Positions 55,095-64,000 of a stretch of 64,000 nucleotides of DNA are shown here, in pieces (position 1 is the first letter of the stretch; every line of letters starts with the position of its first letter). The notes below the pieces were generated by a model, which saw only the letters and a list, made by a program, of their open reading frames with translations, was not told the DNA's origin and did no database searches. A program made the translations under genes and the position numbers. The DNA is from Pseudomonas sp. QTF5 (GTDB taxonomy: Bacteria > Pseudomonadota > Gammaproteobacteria > Pseudomonadales > Pseudomonadaceae). The stretch is from the NCBI RefSeq assembly GCF_000512695.2, contig NZ_AZRW02000001.1, positions 124,001 through 188,000 of the forward strand, in the 5' to 3' direction.

Positions 55095-56188
55095 GGCAGC
55101 ACCTCCAGCAGGTAATCATCGGCATAGACCATCAGCCATTGCGCCGGAAAACTGATGTACGCCGTGCCTTCGGGCACCGGTTTGTCTTCGGCCAGGCGTA
55201 CTTTCAGCAGCGCGCCGTCGAGGTTCAGGGTCATGATCTTGTAGGTGCCCAGGTCTTCGACGTGCACGACCTGTGCCTGCATCGCGTCATCACGGGGTTC
55301 GCCCCACACATGAACGAACTCCGGACGAATACCGACCTTCAGGGTTTTCCATTCGGACTCGGCGAGTCGTTTCTGCATCGCGTCGGACAACGGCAAGTGA
55401 GTCCCGGCAAAACCGACACCGCCGGCTTGCGGCTGGACTTCGATCAGGTTCATTCCCGGGCTGCCGATGAAATAACCGACAAAGGTGTGGCTCGGCCGCT
55501 CGAACAATTCCCGCGGCGTACCGAACTGCACGATCTGCCCGCCATACATCACCGCGATCTTGTCAGCGAAGGTCGAAGCTTCGAGCTGATCGTGGGTGAC
55601 GTAGACCATGGTTATGTTGAACTGCTCGTGGATCTGCTTGAGCTTGCGTCGCAGCTTCCACTTCAGGTGCGGGTCGATCACCGTCAGCGGTTCATCGAAG
55701 AGGATCGCCGACACGTCATCGCGCACCAGCCCACGGCCCATGGAGACTTTCTGTTTTTCATCGGCGGTGAGGTTGCGCGCCTTCTTGTGCAGCAACGCCT
55801 GAAGGTCGAGGACTTCAGCGATTTCCTGCACCTTGGTGTGAATTTTCGCTTCCGCCATGCCCTGATTACGCAACGGGAAAGCCAGGTTATCGAACACCGT
55901 CATGGTGTCGTAGACCACCGGAAACTGGAAAACCTGGGCGATGTTGCGCTTCTCGGGGGTCAGATCATTGACCGCCTTGCCGTCGAACAGCACATGCCCT
56001 TGGGACGGGCTGAGCAACCCGGAAATGATATTGAGCAATGTCGACTTGCCGCACCCCGAAGGCCCGAGCAACGCATAAGCACCGCCCTGCTCCCAGACAT
56101 GGTCCATCTCGCGGATCGCGTAATCCTCAGGGCCGGTCGGCGTAGGGGTGTAGCTGTGGGCAAGGTTCTGCAAACGGATTTCGGCCAT
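55091..56188 (-). CDS. ABC transporter ATPase, GlpT-like, degenerate signature motif
   Basis: A 365-residue MalK-type ATPase: nucleotide-binding domain (residues 1-235) and a C-terminal regulatory OB-like domain (TLKVGIRPEFVHVWGEPRDD). Walker A is normal (GPSGCGKST, 42-50), Walker B is AILFDEP (161-167) and the H-loop His199 is present in VYVTHDQLEA. The ABC signature is not: where LSGGQQQRVAIARAL is expected the sequence is LTADEKQKVSMGRGL (from residue 140), and the D-loop reads TVID. It therefore cannot supply a normal signature to its partner's ATP site. Overlaps the partner ATPase gene by one base. Confidence 0.9.
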
Positions 56189-57282
56189 CAGGCAACCCTC
56201 GCAATACGGCGACCGGGCGCCTGAACCAGCCGCCCCTGCATATCGAACACAAACAGTTTATGGGTCGGGATATAGATGCGAATCGGCGCGTCGACGTCGT
56301 ATTCGTGGACTCCCGGCAAATGCAGCACCAACAGGAAATACTCGTTGCGCACGTGCAGGAAGGTTTCCGAACCGCTGATCTCGGCCACCTCGACGGTTAC
56401 CGCCAGCTCAAGGTCATCGTCATTGCTCGGCACCAGCGAAATGTGGCTGGGGCGCACACCAAAACGGAACTCGCCCTCGCCCACCGGTCGCAGATCGACG
56501 TTCAACGGGAAGTGCACAAAATTGGCGAAACTGACTTCGTTGCCGGCGATACGCCCCGGCATCAGGTTGATCGGCGGTTCGGAGAACAACTCCGCCGCCA
56601 GCACGGTTTGCGGCTGGTGATAAACCTCGGAGGACTTGCCGCTCTGAATCACCCGGCCTTCATGAAGAATCGTAGTGGTGCCGCCCAGCGCCAGGGCTTC
56701 GTTGGGTTCCGTGGTGGCGTAAATCGCGATGGTGTGCCGGGCCTTGAACAGCTCGCGCATTTCCTGGCGCAGCTCTTCGCGCAGCTTGTAGTCGAGGTTG
56801 ACCAACGGCTCGTCGAACAGAATCAGCTCGGCGTCCTTGACCAGCGCCCGAGCCATGGCCGTGCGCTGTTGCTGACCGCCGGAGAGTTCCAGAGGATAGC
56901 GCTGGAGGAATTTCTCGATACGCAGCATCTTCGCCGTTTCCAGCACTTTGCTCTGGATCAGCTCATTGGAAACGCCGGACTGACGCAGCGGCGAGGCGAT
57001 GTTCTCGAACACCGTCATGGTCGGGTAATTGATGAACTGCTGATAGACCATCGACACATTGCGCAAACGCACCGGGCGCTGGGTGACATCGACGCCGTTC
57101 ATCAGGATGCGGCCGCTGTCGGGCTTGTCCAGACCGGCCATCAGGCGCATGAGGCTGGTTTTGCCGGACAACGTGCGACCGAGCAAAACGTTGAACGATC
57201 CGGGTTCGAAGTTAAGGCACGCATCGTCGATCCAGGTCTGGCCCTCGACGGTACGGCTGACGTGCTCCAGGATTAGTGACAT
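56188..57282 (-). CDS. ABC transporter ATPase, GlpS-like, H-loop histidine missing
   Basis: A 364-residue MalK-type ATPase, the first gene of the operon. Walker A is GRTLSGKT (35-42), the signature is canonical (LSGGQQQRTAMARAL from 133) and Walker B is LILFDEP (153-159). The H-loop is altered: where YVTHDQxEAL is expected the sequence is YATTEPNEAL (188-197), so Thr191 takes the place of the histidine that contacts ATP gamma-phosphate. The C-terminal regulatory domain (FRFGVRPSHISLVP) is normal. With the GlpT-like partner it should form one consensus and one degenerate ATP site. Transcription likely starts at the sigma-54 promoter 57327-57342. Confidence 0.9.
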   Translation of the reverse strand: MSLILEHVSRTVEGQTWIDDACLNFEPGSFNVLLGRTLSGKTSLMRLMAGLDKPDSGRILMNGVDVTQRPVRLRNVSMVYQQFINYPTMTVFENIASPLRQSGVSNELIQSKVLETAKMLRIEKFLQRYPLELSGGQQQRTAMARALVKDAELILFDEPLVNLDYKLREELRQEMRELFKARHTIAIYATTEPNEALALGGTTTILHEGRVIQSGKSSEVYHQPQTVLAAELFSEPPINLMPGRIAGNEVSFANFVHFPLNVDLRPVGEGEFRFGVRPSHISLVPSNDDDLELAVTVEVAEISGSETFLHVRNEYFLLVLHLPGVHEYDVDAPIRIYIPTHKLFVFDMQGRLVQAPGRRIARVA

Positions 57283-57326
57283 GGCTCGGCCTTTTTATTA
57301 TTGGAGTCAAGCGACCAGAGCACTAC

Positions 57327-57342
57327 AGCGACATTCGTGCCA
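57327..57342 (-). promoter_or_regulatory. sigma-54 promoter of the ABC importer operon
   Basis: On the minus strand TGGCACGAATGTCGCT matches the sigma-54 consensus TGGCACG-N4-TTGCW with one mismatch; the invariant GG and GC are ten bases apart as required. It lies 45 bases before the first ATPase start, and a sigma-54 activator is encoded divergently. Confidence 0.75.
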
Positions 57343-57406
57343 GAAATCCCAAGCGGTTGATCTGGCTTGAAAAACACGAAAAAGAAGGGAAAACAGCGTT
57401 CGTTGC

Positions 57407-57477
57407 TGAACAGAAATGAACAACCGTGGCTGAACAATTGAACAATCTGGTGGTTGACAATGAACAATAGTGAACAA
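57407..57477. promoter_or_regulatory. cluster of six TGAACA(A) repeats, likely activator binding region
   Basis: Direct copies of TGAACA(A) start at 57407, 57417, 57431, 57439, 57461 and 57471, i.e. three close pairs with 10, 8 and 10 base steps. They lie about 90-160 bases upstream of the expected start of the sigma-54 promoter, the normal range for an enhancer. Five of six copies are the full TGAACAA. Confidence 0.6.
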
Positions 57478-57481
57478 CACT

Positions 57482-57571
57482 CTGTGGGAGCGGGCTTGCT
57501 CGCGAATGCGGACTGTCAGACACATTATTGGTGTTTGACCCACCGCATTCGCGAGCAAGCCCGCTCCCACA
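57482..57571. repeat. REP doublet (REPIN) in front of the activator gene
   Basis: Arms CTGTGGGAGCGGGCTTGCTC and GCATTCGCGAGCAAGCCCGC inverted with about 40 bases between. It directly follows the TGAACAA cluster and ends 48 bases before the ATG of the activator, so it lies within or beside that gene's promoter or leader. Confidence 0.88.
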
Positions 57572-57619
57572 TGGAATCTCATAACAACAATAAAAATGCT
57601 GTTTCAGAGGCTGAATGCC

Positions 57620-59485
57620 ATGGCCGCACCTGCCCCGCCGCTCTCCCACGACGCCATCATCCAGGACTCCTGGTCCCGCTGCCGCGCGTTCGGGCTCGAT
57701 CATCAGAGCGCGCCGGCGTTCGATCAGCTACCCGCCGATGGCATCGCCCAGTTGCTGGAGAGCCAGCATTCACTGGTGCAGACCACCTATCAGGAAGTCC
57801 TGCCGTATTACGAGAACATCCTCAGCAACTCCAATTGCCTGATCATGCTCGCCGACAATCAGGGCCAGGTGCTGACTTCCTGGGGCACCCAGCGTTTCAT
57901 CAAGCCGAGCCTGACCCGCGGTTTCAGCGCCGGCGCCAGCTGGATGGAGCGTTGCAGCGGCACCAACGCGATCGGCACCGCGTTGGCCTGCGAGCAAGCG
58001 GTGCACATCGAGCACGATGAACATTTTCTCAAGGCCAACCGCTTCATGACCGGTTCCGCCGCGCCGATTTTCGATGCCGAGCGCAAGGTGATCGCGGTGT
58101 TGGACGTATCCAGCGACAGCTACCTACCGCCATCGCACACCCTGGGCATGGTCAAGATGATGAGCCAGACCGTGGAGAACCGGTTGATCCTCAATCTGTT
58201 CCACGGCCAGCATTTCCAGCTGACCTTCAACACTGGGCTGAATAACCTCGACAGCCAATGGGCCGGGTTGCTGATCTTCGATGAAACCGGTCAGGTGCTG
58301 TCCGCCAATCGCCGGGCCGACAATCTGCTGGGGATCAGCCTGTCGCGGGTCAGCGTCGAAAGCCTGTTCAAAGTCTCATTGCTGGAACTGCTGAACCAGC
58401 CGGACGGCCTGCCATTTGCCTTGCAGGCCTCGGGGCGCAACCGTTTTCAATGCCTGTTGAAGCGACCGAAACAAGTGCCGATTCAGGCGCGGCAGCTTTC
58501 TGAAATAAAGAGCTCTGAAACAAAGAGTGCTGAATCCACGGCGCCGGCTCCCATAGCGATCAGCCTCAACACCCTGCACTTTGGCGACAACCGCGTGGAA
58601 AAAGCCGTGCGCCAGGCCGAACGCTTGCTGGAAAAGGACATTCCGCTATTGATCCATGGGGAAACCGGAGTCGGTAAGGAAGTTTTCGTTAAAGCCCTGC
58701 ATCAGGCCAGTTCACGCAGCAAACAGCCGTTCATTGCCGTCAACTGTGCAGCGATCCCCGCCGAACTGGTGGAGTCAGAGCTATTTGGCTATGAGAAAGG
58801 CGCGTTCACTGGCGCCAACCAGAAAGGCAGCATCGGGCTGATCCGCAAGGCCGACAAAGGCACGTTGTTCCTAGATGAAATCGGCGACATGCCGCTGCCG
58901 ACCCAGGCCCGGCTGCTGCGGGTATTGCAGGAGCGGTGCGTGCAACCGGTGGGCAGCAGCGAGTTGTTCCCGGTGGACATTCGGATTATTTCAGCGACTA
59001 ACCGCTCGTTGCGCGAACAGGTTCAGCTGGGGCGGTTTCGTGAGGATTTGTATTACCGCATCGGTGGTTTGACCCTGGAGTTACCGCCACTCAGGGAGCG
59101 CAGCGATAAGGAAGCGCTGTTCAAACGGCTGTGGGAACAGCACCGCGAACCGAGCCAATGGGCTGGCTTGAGCCGTGAAGTGATGGAGCTGTTCAGCCGC
59201 CATCCGTGGCCAGGGAATTTGCGCCAGGTCAGCAGTGTGATGCAGGTAGCGCTGGCCATGGCCGAGGAACAACCCGTGCGGCCAGAGCATTTGCCGGATG
59301 ATTTTTTTGTCGATCTGGAGATGGAGCCGGTGGATTCGCCGGAGACTATAACCTTCGACCTCAATGATGCCGAGGAATTGAATCGGCAATTGCAGGCGGC
59401 TGGGGGGAATATTTCGCACTTGGCGCGGCGGTTGGGGGTTAGCCGGAATACCCTTTACAAGCGATTGCGCCAGTCAGGCGACTGA
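57620..59485 (+). CDS. sigma-54-dependent transcriptional activator, AcoR-like
   Basis: A 621-residue bacterial enhancer-binding protein. The N-terminal part is a GAF domain of the AcoR type (CSGTNAIGTALACEQAVHIE, then TGSAAPIFD and IAVLDVS), followed by a PAS-like segment around 210-285. The AAA+ core has Walker A GETGVGKE (347-354), the sigma-54 contact GAFTGA (394-399) and Walker B GTLFLDEIGD (414-423). A Fis-type helix-turn-helix closes the protein (GGNISHLARRLGVSRNTLYK). ATG 57620 has AGAGG nine bases ahead; ATG 57596 has none. It probably activates the divergent importer operon; the effector is unknown. Confidence 0.9.
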   Translation: MAAPAPPLSHDAIIQDSWSRCRAFGLDHQSAPAFDQLPADGIAQLLESQHSLVQTTYQEVLPYYENILSNSNCLIMLADNQGQVLTSWGTQRFIKPSLTRGFSAGASWMERCSGTNAIGTALACEQAVHIEHDEHFLKANRFMTGSAAPIFDAERKVIAVLDVSSDSYLPPSHTLGMVKMMSQTVENRLILNLFHGQHFQLTFNTGLNNLDSQWAGLLIFDETGQVLSANRRADNLLGISLSRVSVESLFKVSLLELLNQPDGLPFALQASGRNRFQCLLKRPKQVPIQARQLSEIKSSETKSAESTAPAPIAISLNTLHFGDNRVEKAVRQAERLLEKDIPLLIHGETGVGKEVFVKALHQASSRSKQPFIAVNCAAIPAELVESELFGYEKGAFTGANQKGSIGLIRKADKGTLFLDEIGDMPLPTQARLLRVLQERCVQPVGSSELFPVDIRIISATNRSLREQVQLGRFREDLYYRIGGLTLELPPLRERSDKEALFKRLWEQHREPSQWAGLSREVMELFSRHPWPGNLRQVSSVMQVALAMAEEQPVRPEHLPDDFFVDLEMEPVDSPETITFDLNDAEELNRQLQAAGGNISHLARRLGVSRNTLYKRLRQSGD

Positions 59486-59591
59486 TCGTTCCCACGCGCA
59501 GCAAAGGAATGCAGCCCGGGACGCTCTGCGTCCCAAGAGCCGAACGCGGAGCGTCCGTTGAGGCATTCCCACGCGGAGCGTGGGAACGATC
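59484..59591. repeat. multi-hairpin intergenic repeat, GATCGTTCCCACGC type
   Basis: Outer ends GATCGTTCCCACGC and GCGTGGGAACGATC are inverted. Inside lie a perfect hairpin GGGACGC/GCGTCCC (59518-59534), an imperfect GAACGC/GCGTCC, and TTCCCACGC/GCGTGGGAA (59566-59586). I recognise the type from other fluorescens-group genomes. It overlaps the last two bases of the activator gene and abuts the cysS stop, so it may end both transcripts. Confidence 0.75.
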
Positions 59592-59592
59592 A

Positions 59593-60975
59593 TCAGTCAG
59601 CCAATCGCCAGGTCGTCCCACCCTTCCCGTCTTCCAGCACCACACCCATGGCGGTGAGCTGGTCGCGGATGCGGTCGGATTCGGCCCAGTCCTTATTGGC
59701 ACGAGCCGTCAAACGAGCCTGGATCAGTGCATCGACCTCAGCCGCATCAACCCGCCCTTCAGCACCGGCCTGCAGGAAGTCATCGGCCTCAAGCTGCAAC
59801 ACACCCAACACGCTGGCCAATTCTTTCAAGCGCGCCGCCAGACCGGCCGCCGCATCAAGATCGCTCTCGCGCAGACGGTTGATCTCGCGGACCATCTCGA
59901 ACAGCACCGCACAGGCTTCCGGGGTACCGAAGTCGTCGTTCATCACCTGAGTGAAACGCTCGACGAAGGCTTCGCCGCCAGCAGGCGCCACATTCGGCAG
60001 ACCTTTCAACGCGTGGTAGAAACGCTCGAGCGCGCCCTTGGCGTCCTTGAGGTTGTCTTCCGAATAGTTGATCGCGCTGCGGTAGTGGCTCGACACCAGC
60101 AGGTAACGCACGACTTCCGGGTGGTACTTTTCCAGCACGTCGCGAATGGTGAAGAAGTTGTTCAAGGACTTGGACATCTTCTCGCCATTGATGCGAATCA
60201 TGCCGCAATGCATCCACGCGTTGGCGTAGGTCTTGCCGGTCGCCGCCTCGCTCTGGGCGATTTCGTTTTCATGGTGCGGGAACTCGAGGTCGCTGCCGCC
60301 GCCATGAATGTCGAAGGTCTCGCCGAGGCAGCAGGTCGACATCACCGAGCACTCGATGTGCCAGCCCGGACGGCCGTCACCCCACGGCGAAGGCCAGCTC
60401 GGCTCGCCCGGCTTGGCGCCTTTCCACAGCACGAAGTCCAGCGGGTCTTGTTTCGACTCGTCGACTTCGATCCGCGCGCCGATGCGCAGGTCTTCGATCT
60501 TCTTGCGCGACAGCTTGCCGTAGCCCATGAACTTGGCGACGCGGTAGTACACGTCGCCATTGCCCGGTGCGTAGGCGTAACCCTTGTCGATCAGGGTCTG
60601 GATCATGCTCTGCATGCCAGCGATGTGATCGGTGGCTCGCGGCTCCATGTCCGGCTTGAGGATGTTGAGGCGCGCCTCGTCCTCGTGCATCGCGGTGATC
60701 ATGCGCTCGGTCAGCACGTCGAACGGCTCGCCGTTCTCTTTCGCCCGATTGATGATCTTGTCTTCGATGTCGGTGATGTTGCGCACATAGGTCAGGTTAT
60801 AACCGCTGAACCGCAACCAGCGGGTCACCAGGTCGAACGCGACCATGCTGCGGCCATGGCCAATGTGGCAGTAGTCGTACACGGTCATCCCGCAGACGTA
60901 CATGCGCACATTGTTGCCATCCAGAGGCTTGAAGACTTCTTTGCTCTTGGTGAGCGTGTTGTAGATCGTAAGCAC
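59593..60975 (-). CDS. cysS: cysteinyl-tRNA synthetase
   Basis: A 460-residue class I synthetase. The zinc/ATP site begins [20 protein letters not shown] with the HIGH motif; further zinc ligands lie in WHIECSVMS and the [15 protein letters not shown] block. [10 protein letters not shown] is the KMSKS loop. The start codon is GTG (60975) with AAGGA seven bases ahead, giving the usual start [14 protein letters not shown]. It follows glnS by 15 bases on the same strand, the common glnS-cysS operon. Confidence 0.97.
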   Translation of the reverse strand: MLTIYNTLTKSKEVFKPLDGNNVRMYVCGMTVYDYCHIGHGRSMVAFDLVTRWLRFSGYNLTYVRNITDIEDKIINRAKENGEPFDVLTERMITAMHEDEARLNILKPDMEPRATDHIAGMQSMIQTLIDKGYAYAPGNGDVYYRVAKFMGYGKLSRKKIEDLRIGARIEVDESKQDPLDFVLWKGAKPGEPSWPSPWGDGRPGWHIECSVMSTCCLGETFDIHGGGSDLEFPHHENEIAQSEAATGKTYANAWMHCGMIRINGEKMSKSLNNFFTIRDVLEKYHPEVVRYLLVSSHYRSAINYSEDNLKDAKGALERFYHALKGLPNVAPAGGEAFVERFTQVMNDDFGTPEACAVLFEMVREINRLRESDLDAAAGLAARLKELASVLGVLQLEADDFLQAGAEGRVDAAEVDALIQARLTARANKDWAESDRIRDQLTAMGVVLEDGKGGTTWRLAD

Positions 60976-60990
60976 TTTAGGTTCCTTGAA

Positions 60991-62688
60991 TCACTGGCCC
61001 CACGAATCACGCAAGGTCACGGTACGGTTGAACACCGGATGACCTGGTTTCGAGTCCTTGATATCCGCGACGAAGTAACCTTCGCGCTCGAACTGGAAAC
61101 GGTCTTCCGGCTGTGCATTGCCAAGCGAAGGCTCGGCACGACAACCGGTGAGGACTTGCAGCGAGTCAGGGTTGATGTTGTCCAGGAAACTGGCGCTGTC
61201 TTCGGCCTTCTCCGGGTTCGGAGAACGGAACAGGCGATCGTACAGACGCACTTCGCATTCGACGCTGGCCGCGGCCGGCACCCAGTGCACAACGCCTTTG
61301 ACCTTGCGGCCTTCAGGGTTCTTGCCCAGGGTTTCCGGATCGTAAGAGCAACGCAGTTCGACGATGTTGCCATCGGCGTCCTTGATCGCTTCGTCGGCAC
61401 GGATCACGTAGCTGCCGCGCAGACGCACTTCGCCGTTCGGCTCCAGGCGCTTGTAGCCTTTTGGCGGCTCTTCCATGAAGTCTTCACGGTCGATGTAGAG
61501 CTCACGGGCGAACGGCAGAACGCGCACGCCCATGTCTTCTTTCGGGTGGCACGCCAATTCGAGGTTTTCGACCTGGCCTTCCGGGTAGTTGGTGATCACG
61601 ACTTTCAGCGGACGCAATACGCACATGGCGCGTGGGGCGCTGTGGTCGAGGTCGTCACGGATGCTGAATTCGAGCATGCCGAAATCGACTACGCCGTCGG
61701 AACGGTTGGTGCCGATCATTTCGCAGAAGTTGCGGATCGATTTCGGCGTGTAACCACGGCGGCGGAAACCCGACAGCGTGGACATGCGCGGATCGTCCCA
61801 GCCATGAACGTGCTTTTCATCGACCAGTTGCTTGAGTTTGCGCTTGCTGGTGATGGTGTAGTTCAGGTTCAGGCGGCTGAACTCGTACTGACGCGGGTTC
61901 GCCGGTACTGGCAGGTTGTCGAGGAACCACTCGTACAGCGGACGGTGGCTTTCGAACTCCAGGGTGCAGATCGAGTGGGTAATGCCTTCGATGGCGTCCG
62001 ACTGACCGTGGGTGAAGTCGTAGTTCGGGTAGATGCACCACTTGTCGCCGGTCTGGTGGTGATGCGCGTGACGGATGCGATACATGATCGGGTCGCGCAG
62101 GTTCATGTTCGGCGAGGCCATGTCGATCTTGGCCCGCAGCACGCGTGCGCCGTCCGGGAATTCGCCGGCGCGCATGCGGGCGAACCAGTCGAGGTTTTCT
62201 TCCACGGAGCGATCACGGAACGGGCTGTTCTTGCCCGGCTCGGTCAGCGTGCCGCGATATTCCTTGGCCTGCTCAGGGCTCAGGTCATCGACGTAGGCCT
62301 TGCCGGCCTTGATCAGCTCAACCGCCCAGTCGTGCAACTGGTCGAAATACTGCGAGGCATAGCGCACTTCACCGGACCATTCGAAGCCCAGCCATTTGAC
62401 GTCGCTTTCGATCGCGTCGATGTATTCCTGGTCTTCCTTGGCCGGGTTGGTGTCGTCGAAACGCAGGTGCGTGACGCCGCCGAATTCCTGGGCCAGGCCG
62501 AAGTTCACACAGATCGACTTGGCGTGACCGATGTGCAGGTAGCCGTTGGGCTCAGGCGGGAAACGGGTGACGATCTGCGTGTGCTTACCCGAGTCCAGGT
62601 CCGCCTGGATGATCGGGCGCAGGAAATTGACCGGCACGGCAGGGCCGGTCTTGGAATTCGAGGTAGGGTCGACAGTGGGCTTGCTCAT
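60991..62688 (-). CDS. glnS: glutaminyl-tRNA synthetase
   Basis: A 565-residue class I synthetase of the GlnRS family. The HIGH-type motif is [20 protein letters not shown] and the KMSKS-equivalent is [32 protein letters not shown] is typical. The frame opens at 62751, but ATG 62688 ([15 protein letters not shown]) with AAGGA five bases ahead is the likely start. The C-terminal two-barrel anticodon domain is complete. Divergent from ppiB. Confidence 0.97.
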   Translation of the reverse strand: MSKPTVDPTSNSKTGPAVPVNFLRPIIQADLDSGKHTQIVTRFPPEPNGYLHIGHAKSICVNFGLAQEFGGVTHLRFDDTNPAKEDQEYIDAIESDVKWLGFEWSGEVRYASQYFDQLHDWAVELIKAGKAYVDDLSPEQAKEYRGTLTEPGKNSPFRDRSVEENLDWFARMRAGEFPDGARVLRAKIDMASPNMNLRDPIMYRIRHAHHHQTGDKWCIYPNYDFTHGQSDAIEGITHSICTLEFESHRPLYEWFLDNLPVPANPRQYEFSRLNLNYTITSKRKLKQLVDEKHVHGWDDPRMSTLSGFRRRGYTPKSIRNFCEMIGTNRSDGVVDFGMLEFSIRDDLDHSAPRAMCVLRPLKVVITNYPEGQVENLELACHPKEDMGVRVLPFARELYIDREDFMEEPPKGYKRLEPNGEVRLRGSYVIRADEAIKDADGNIVELRCSYDPETLGKNPEGRKVKGVVHWVPAAASVECEVRLYDRLFRSPNPEKAEDSASFLDNINPDSLQVLTGCRAEPSLGNAQPEDRFQFEREGYFVADIKDSKPGHPVFNRTVTLRDSWGQ

Positions 62689-62949
62689 AGGATCCTTGAA
62701 CGTACAAGTGCGCGGCCAGTTGGCCAAATCAAAGCGGCTGTTATAAATCAAAGGGGCTTATCATAGCCGATGCTGTCAAGTGGCTGACAGAGCAGGCCGG
62801 CAATCGGCTGCATTTAATCGGTTGCCAATGAAAAACAGCCTCGAAATTCGCGCCCGGCACGCTAAACTGCGTGCCTTGGCCGCCACTGGCCAGACCGGTT
62901 GAGGGCCAAAGCGCCCCGAACCCACGAATTTCTATAAAGAGTACTGATC

Positions 62950-63453
62950 ATGACTCAAGTCAAACTGACCACCAACCATGGCGACATCGTCCTGGAACTG
63001 AACGCCGAAAAAGCACCGATCACCGTTGCCAACTTCGTCGAGTACGTCAAAGCCGGTCACTACGAAAACACTGTTTTCCACCGTGTCATCGGCAACTTCA
63101 TGATCCAGGGCGGCGGTTTCGAGCCAGGCATGAAAGAAAAGAAAGACAAGCGCCCAAGCATCCAGAACGAAGCCGACAACGGCCTGCCGAACGTGAAGTA
63201 CAGCGTAGCCATGGCCCGCACCATGGAGCCGCATTCGGCTTCCGCCCAGTTCTTCATCAACGTGGCTGACAACAGCTTCCTGAATCACAGCAGCAAAACC
63301 GCTCAGGGTTGGGGCTACGCCGTATTCGCCAAAGTAGTCGAAGGCACCGACGTGGTCGACAAGATCAAAGGCGTGGCCACGACTTCCAAAGCCGGCCACC
63401 AGGACGTACCAGCAGACGACGTGATCATCGAGAAAGCCGAGATCATTGAGTGA
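62950..63453 (+). CDS. ppiB: peptidyl-prolyl cis-trans isomerase B (cyclophilin)
   Basis: A 167-residue cytoplasmic cyclophilin, close to E. coli PpiB (164), with no signal peptide. Active-site residues are in [34 protein letters not shown] and the Trp/His-like [18 protein letters not shown]. The stop overlaps the GTG of lpxH (GTGA), the conserved ppiB-lpxH pair. Confidence 0.95.
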   Translation: MTQVKLTTNHGDIVLELNAEKAPITVANFVEYVKAGHYENTVFHRVIGNFMIQGGGFEPGMKEKKDKRPSIQNEADNGLPNVKYSVAMARTMEPHSASAQFFINVADNSFLNHSSKTAQGWGYAVFAKVVEGTDVVDKIKGVATTSKAGHQDVPADDVIIEKAEIIE

Positions 63454-64000
63454 TACTGCTGATTTCAGACTTGCATCTGGAAGAGGAGCGCCCGGACATC
63501 AGCCGGGCGTTTCTGGATTTGCTCGCCGGACGCGCCCGCTCGGCGAGTGCGTTATACATTCTGGGCGACTTTTTCGAGGCATGGATTGGCGACGATGCCA
63601 TGACGCCGTTCCAGCGCTCCATCTGCCAGGCCCTGCGCGAACTTAGCGACAGCGGCATGGCCATTTTTCTGATGCACGGCAATCGCGACTTCATGCTCGG
63701 CCAGGCCTTCTGCAAACAGGCCGGCTGCACGTTGTTGAAAGACCCGAGTGTCGTGCAGTTTTACGGCGAGCCGGTGCTGTTGATGCACGGCGACAGCCTC
63801 TGCACCCGCGACGAAGCGTATATGAAGCTGCGGCGCTACCTGCGCAACCCGATCACCCGGTTCATCCTGCGAAATCTGCCCTTGCGCACTCGCCATAAAC
63901 TGGCGCGCAAGCTGCGCAGCGAAAGCCGCGCGCAAACGCGGATGAAGGCTAATGACATCGTTGATGTCACGCCGGAAGAAGTGCCGCGAGTCATGCAGCA
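63450..64000 (+). CDS. lpxH: UDP-2,3-diacylglucosamine diphosphatase LpxH, 3' end cut off
   Basis: The first 183 residues of LpxH, a peripheral membrane enzyme of lipid A synthesis that hydrolyses UDP-2,3-diacylglucosamine to lipid X. The metallophosphoesterase motifs are all in place: [35 protein letters not shown] and [16 protein letters not shown], with [20 protein letters not shown] further on. The start is GTG 63450 overlapping the ppiB stop. The frame runs off the right edge without a stop. Confidence 0.95.
   Translation, partial: MILLISDLHLEEERPDISRAFLDLLAGRARSASALYILGDFFEAWIGDDAMTPFQRSICQALRELSDSGMAIFLMHGNRDFMLGQAFCKQAGCTLLKDPSVVQFYGEPVLLMHGDSLCTRDEAYMKLRRYLRNPITRFILRNLPLRTRHKLARKLRSESRAQTRMKANDIVDVTPEEVPRVMQ

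Noticed and set aside
59509..62766. 1085-codon open frame on the plus strand
   Set aside because: It lies antisense over cysS and glnS, both certain; it is a high-GC shadow with low-complexity composition and no family resemblance.

Overview
This window reads as chromosomal DNA of a Pseudomonas of the fluorescens group. The evidence is the protein sequences (fused NuoCD, a dimeric Icd beside a monomeric Idh, Bpt plus Aat, RoxA, the serS-cysG and ftsK-lolA-rarA-crcB gene orders), the high GC content, and about ten copies of the GTGGGAGCGGGCTTGCTCGCGAA-type REP/REPIN palindrome that litters genomes of this group. I see no prophage, transposase, CRISPR array, tRNA or rRNA. Most of the window is core genome; accessory-looking parts are the toxin-antitoxin pair near 50.5-51.2 kb and a few small hypothetical genes.

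Layout. 0-4.1 kb: small unrelated genes (PEBP-like periplasmic protein cut by the window start, NudK, hemerythrin, GNAT, lipoprotein, small HTH protein, DUF1275 membrane protein). 4.3-6.7 kb: tusDCBE sulfur relay plus a YbiB-like gene. 6.8-7.8 kb: glutathionyl-hydroquinone reductase. 7.9-15.6 kb (minus strand): ftsK-lolA-rarA-crcB-serS-cysG. 15.9-22.2 kb: trxB, aat, bpt, infA, clpA, clpS, cspD, which together hold the N-degron pathway. 22.2-26.2 kb: two unrelated isocitrate dehydrogenases, divergently transcribed. 26.3-31.8 kb: nudJ, mnmA-hflD, purB, roxA-GNAT. 32-34.6 kb: an orphan secretin-like protein and aceA (isocitrate lyase). 35.2-50.2 kb: the complete nuoA-N operon for respiratory complex I, 13 genes with nuoC and nuoD fused. 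50.5-51.2 kb: HigB2/HigA2-type toxin-antitoxin. 51.3-57.3 kb (minus): a six-gene ABC importer in the order ATPase-ATPase-permease-permease-DUF2160-binding protein, the order of the rhizobial glycerol importer glpSTPQUV. 57.6-59.5 kb: a divergent AcoR-type sigma-54 activator. 59.6-62.7 kb (minus): cysS and glnS. 62.95-64 kb: ppiB and lpxH, cut by the window end.

How the parts work together. Icd, Idh and AceA all compete for isocitrate, the branch between the TCA cycle and the glyoxylate shunt, and NADH from the cycle feeds the complex I encoded just downstream. TusBCD/TusE and MnmA form the 2-thiouridine tRNA wobble pathway. Aat and Bpt tag proteins with N-terminal Leu/Phe, ClpS recognises these and ClpA unfolds them.

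Most interesting observation: the two ATPases of the ABC importer are complementary in their defects. One has a normal LSGGQ signature but lacks the H-loop histidine; the other has a normal Walker A and H-loop but its signature reads LTADE. A heterodimer would have one consensus and one degenerate ATP site, an arrangement best known from asymmetric exporters. In front of this operon lie a near-consensus sigma-54 promoter and a cluster of six TGAACA(A) repeats, a likely enhancer for the divergent activator. A second point is a Fur- or Anr-like site with a strong ribosome binding site and a five-codon reading frame just upstream of the nuo promoter.
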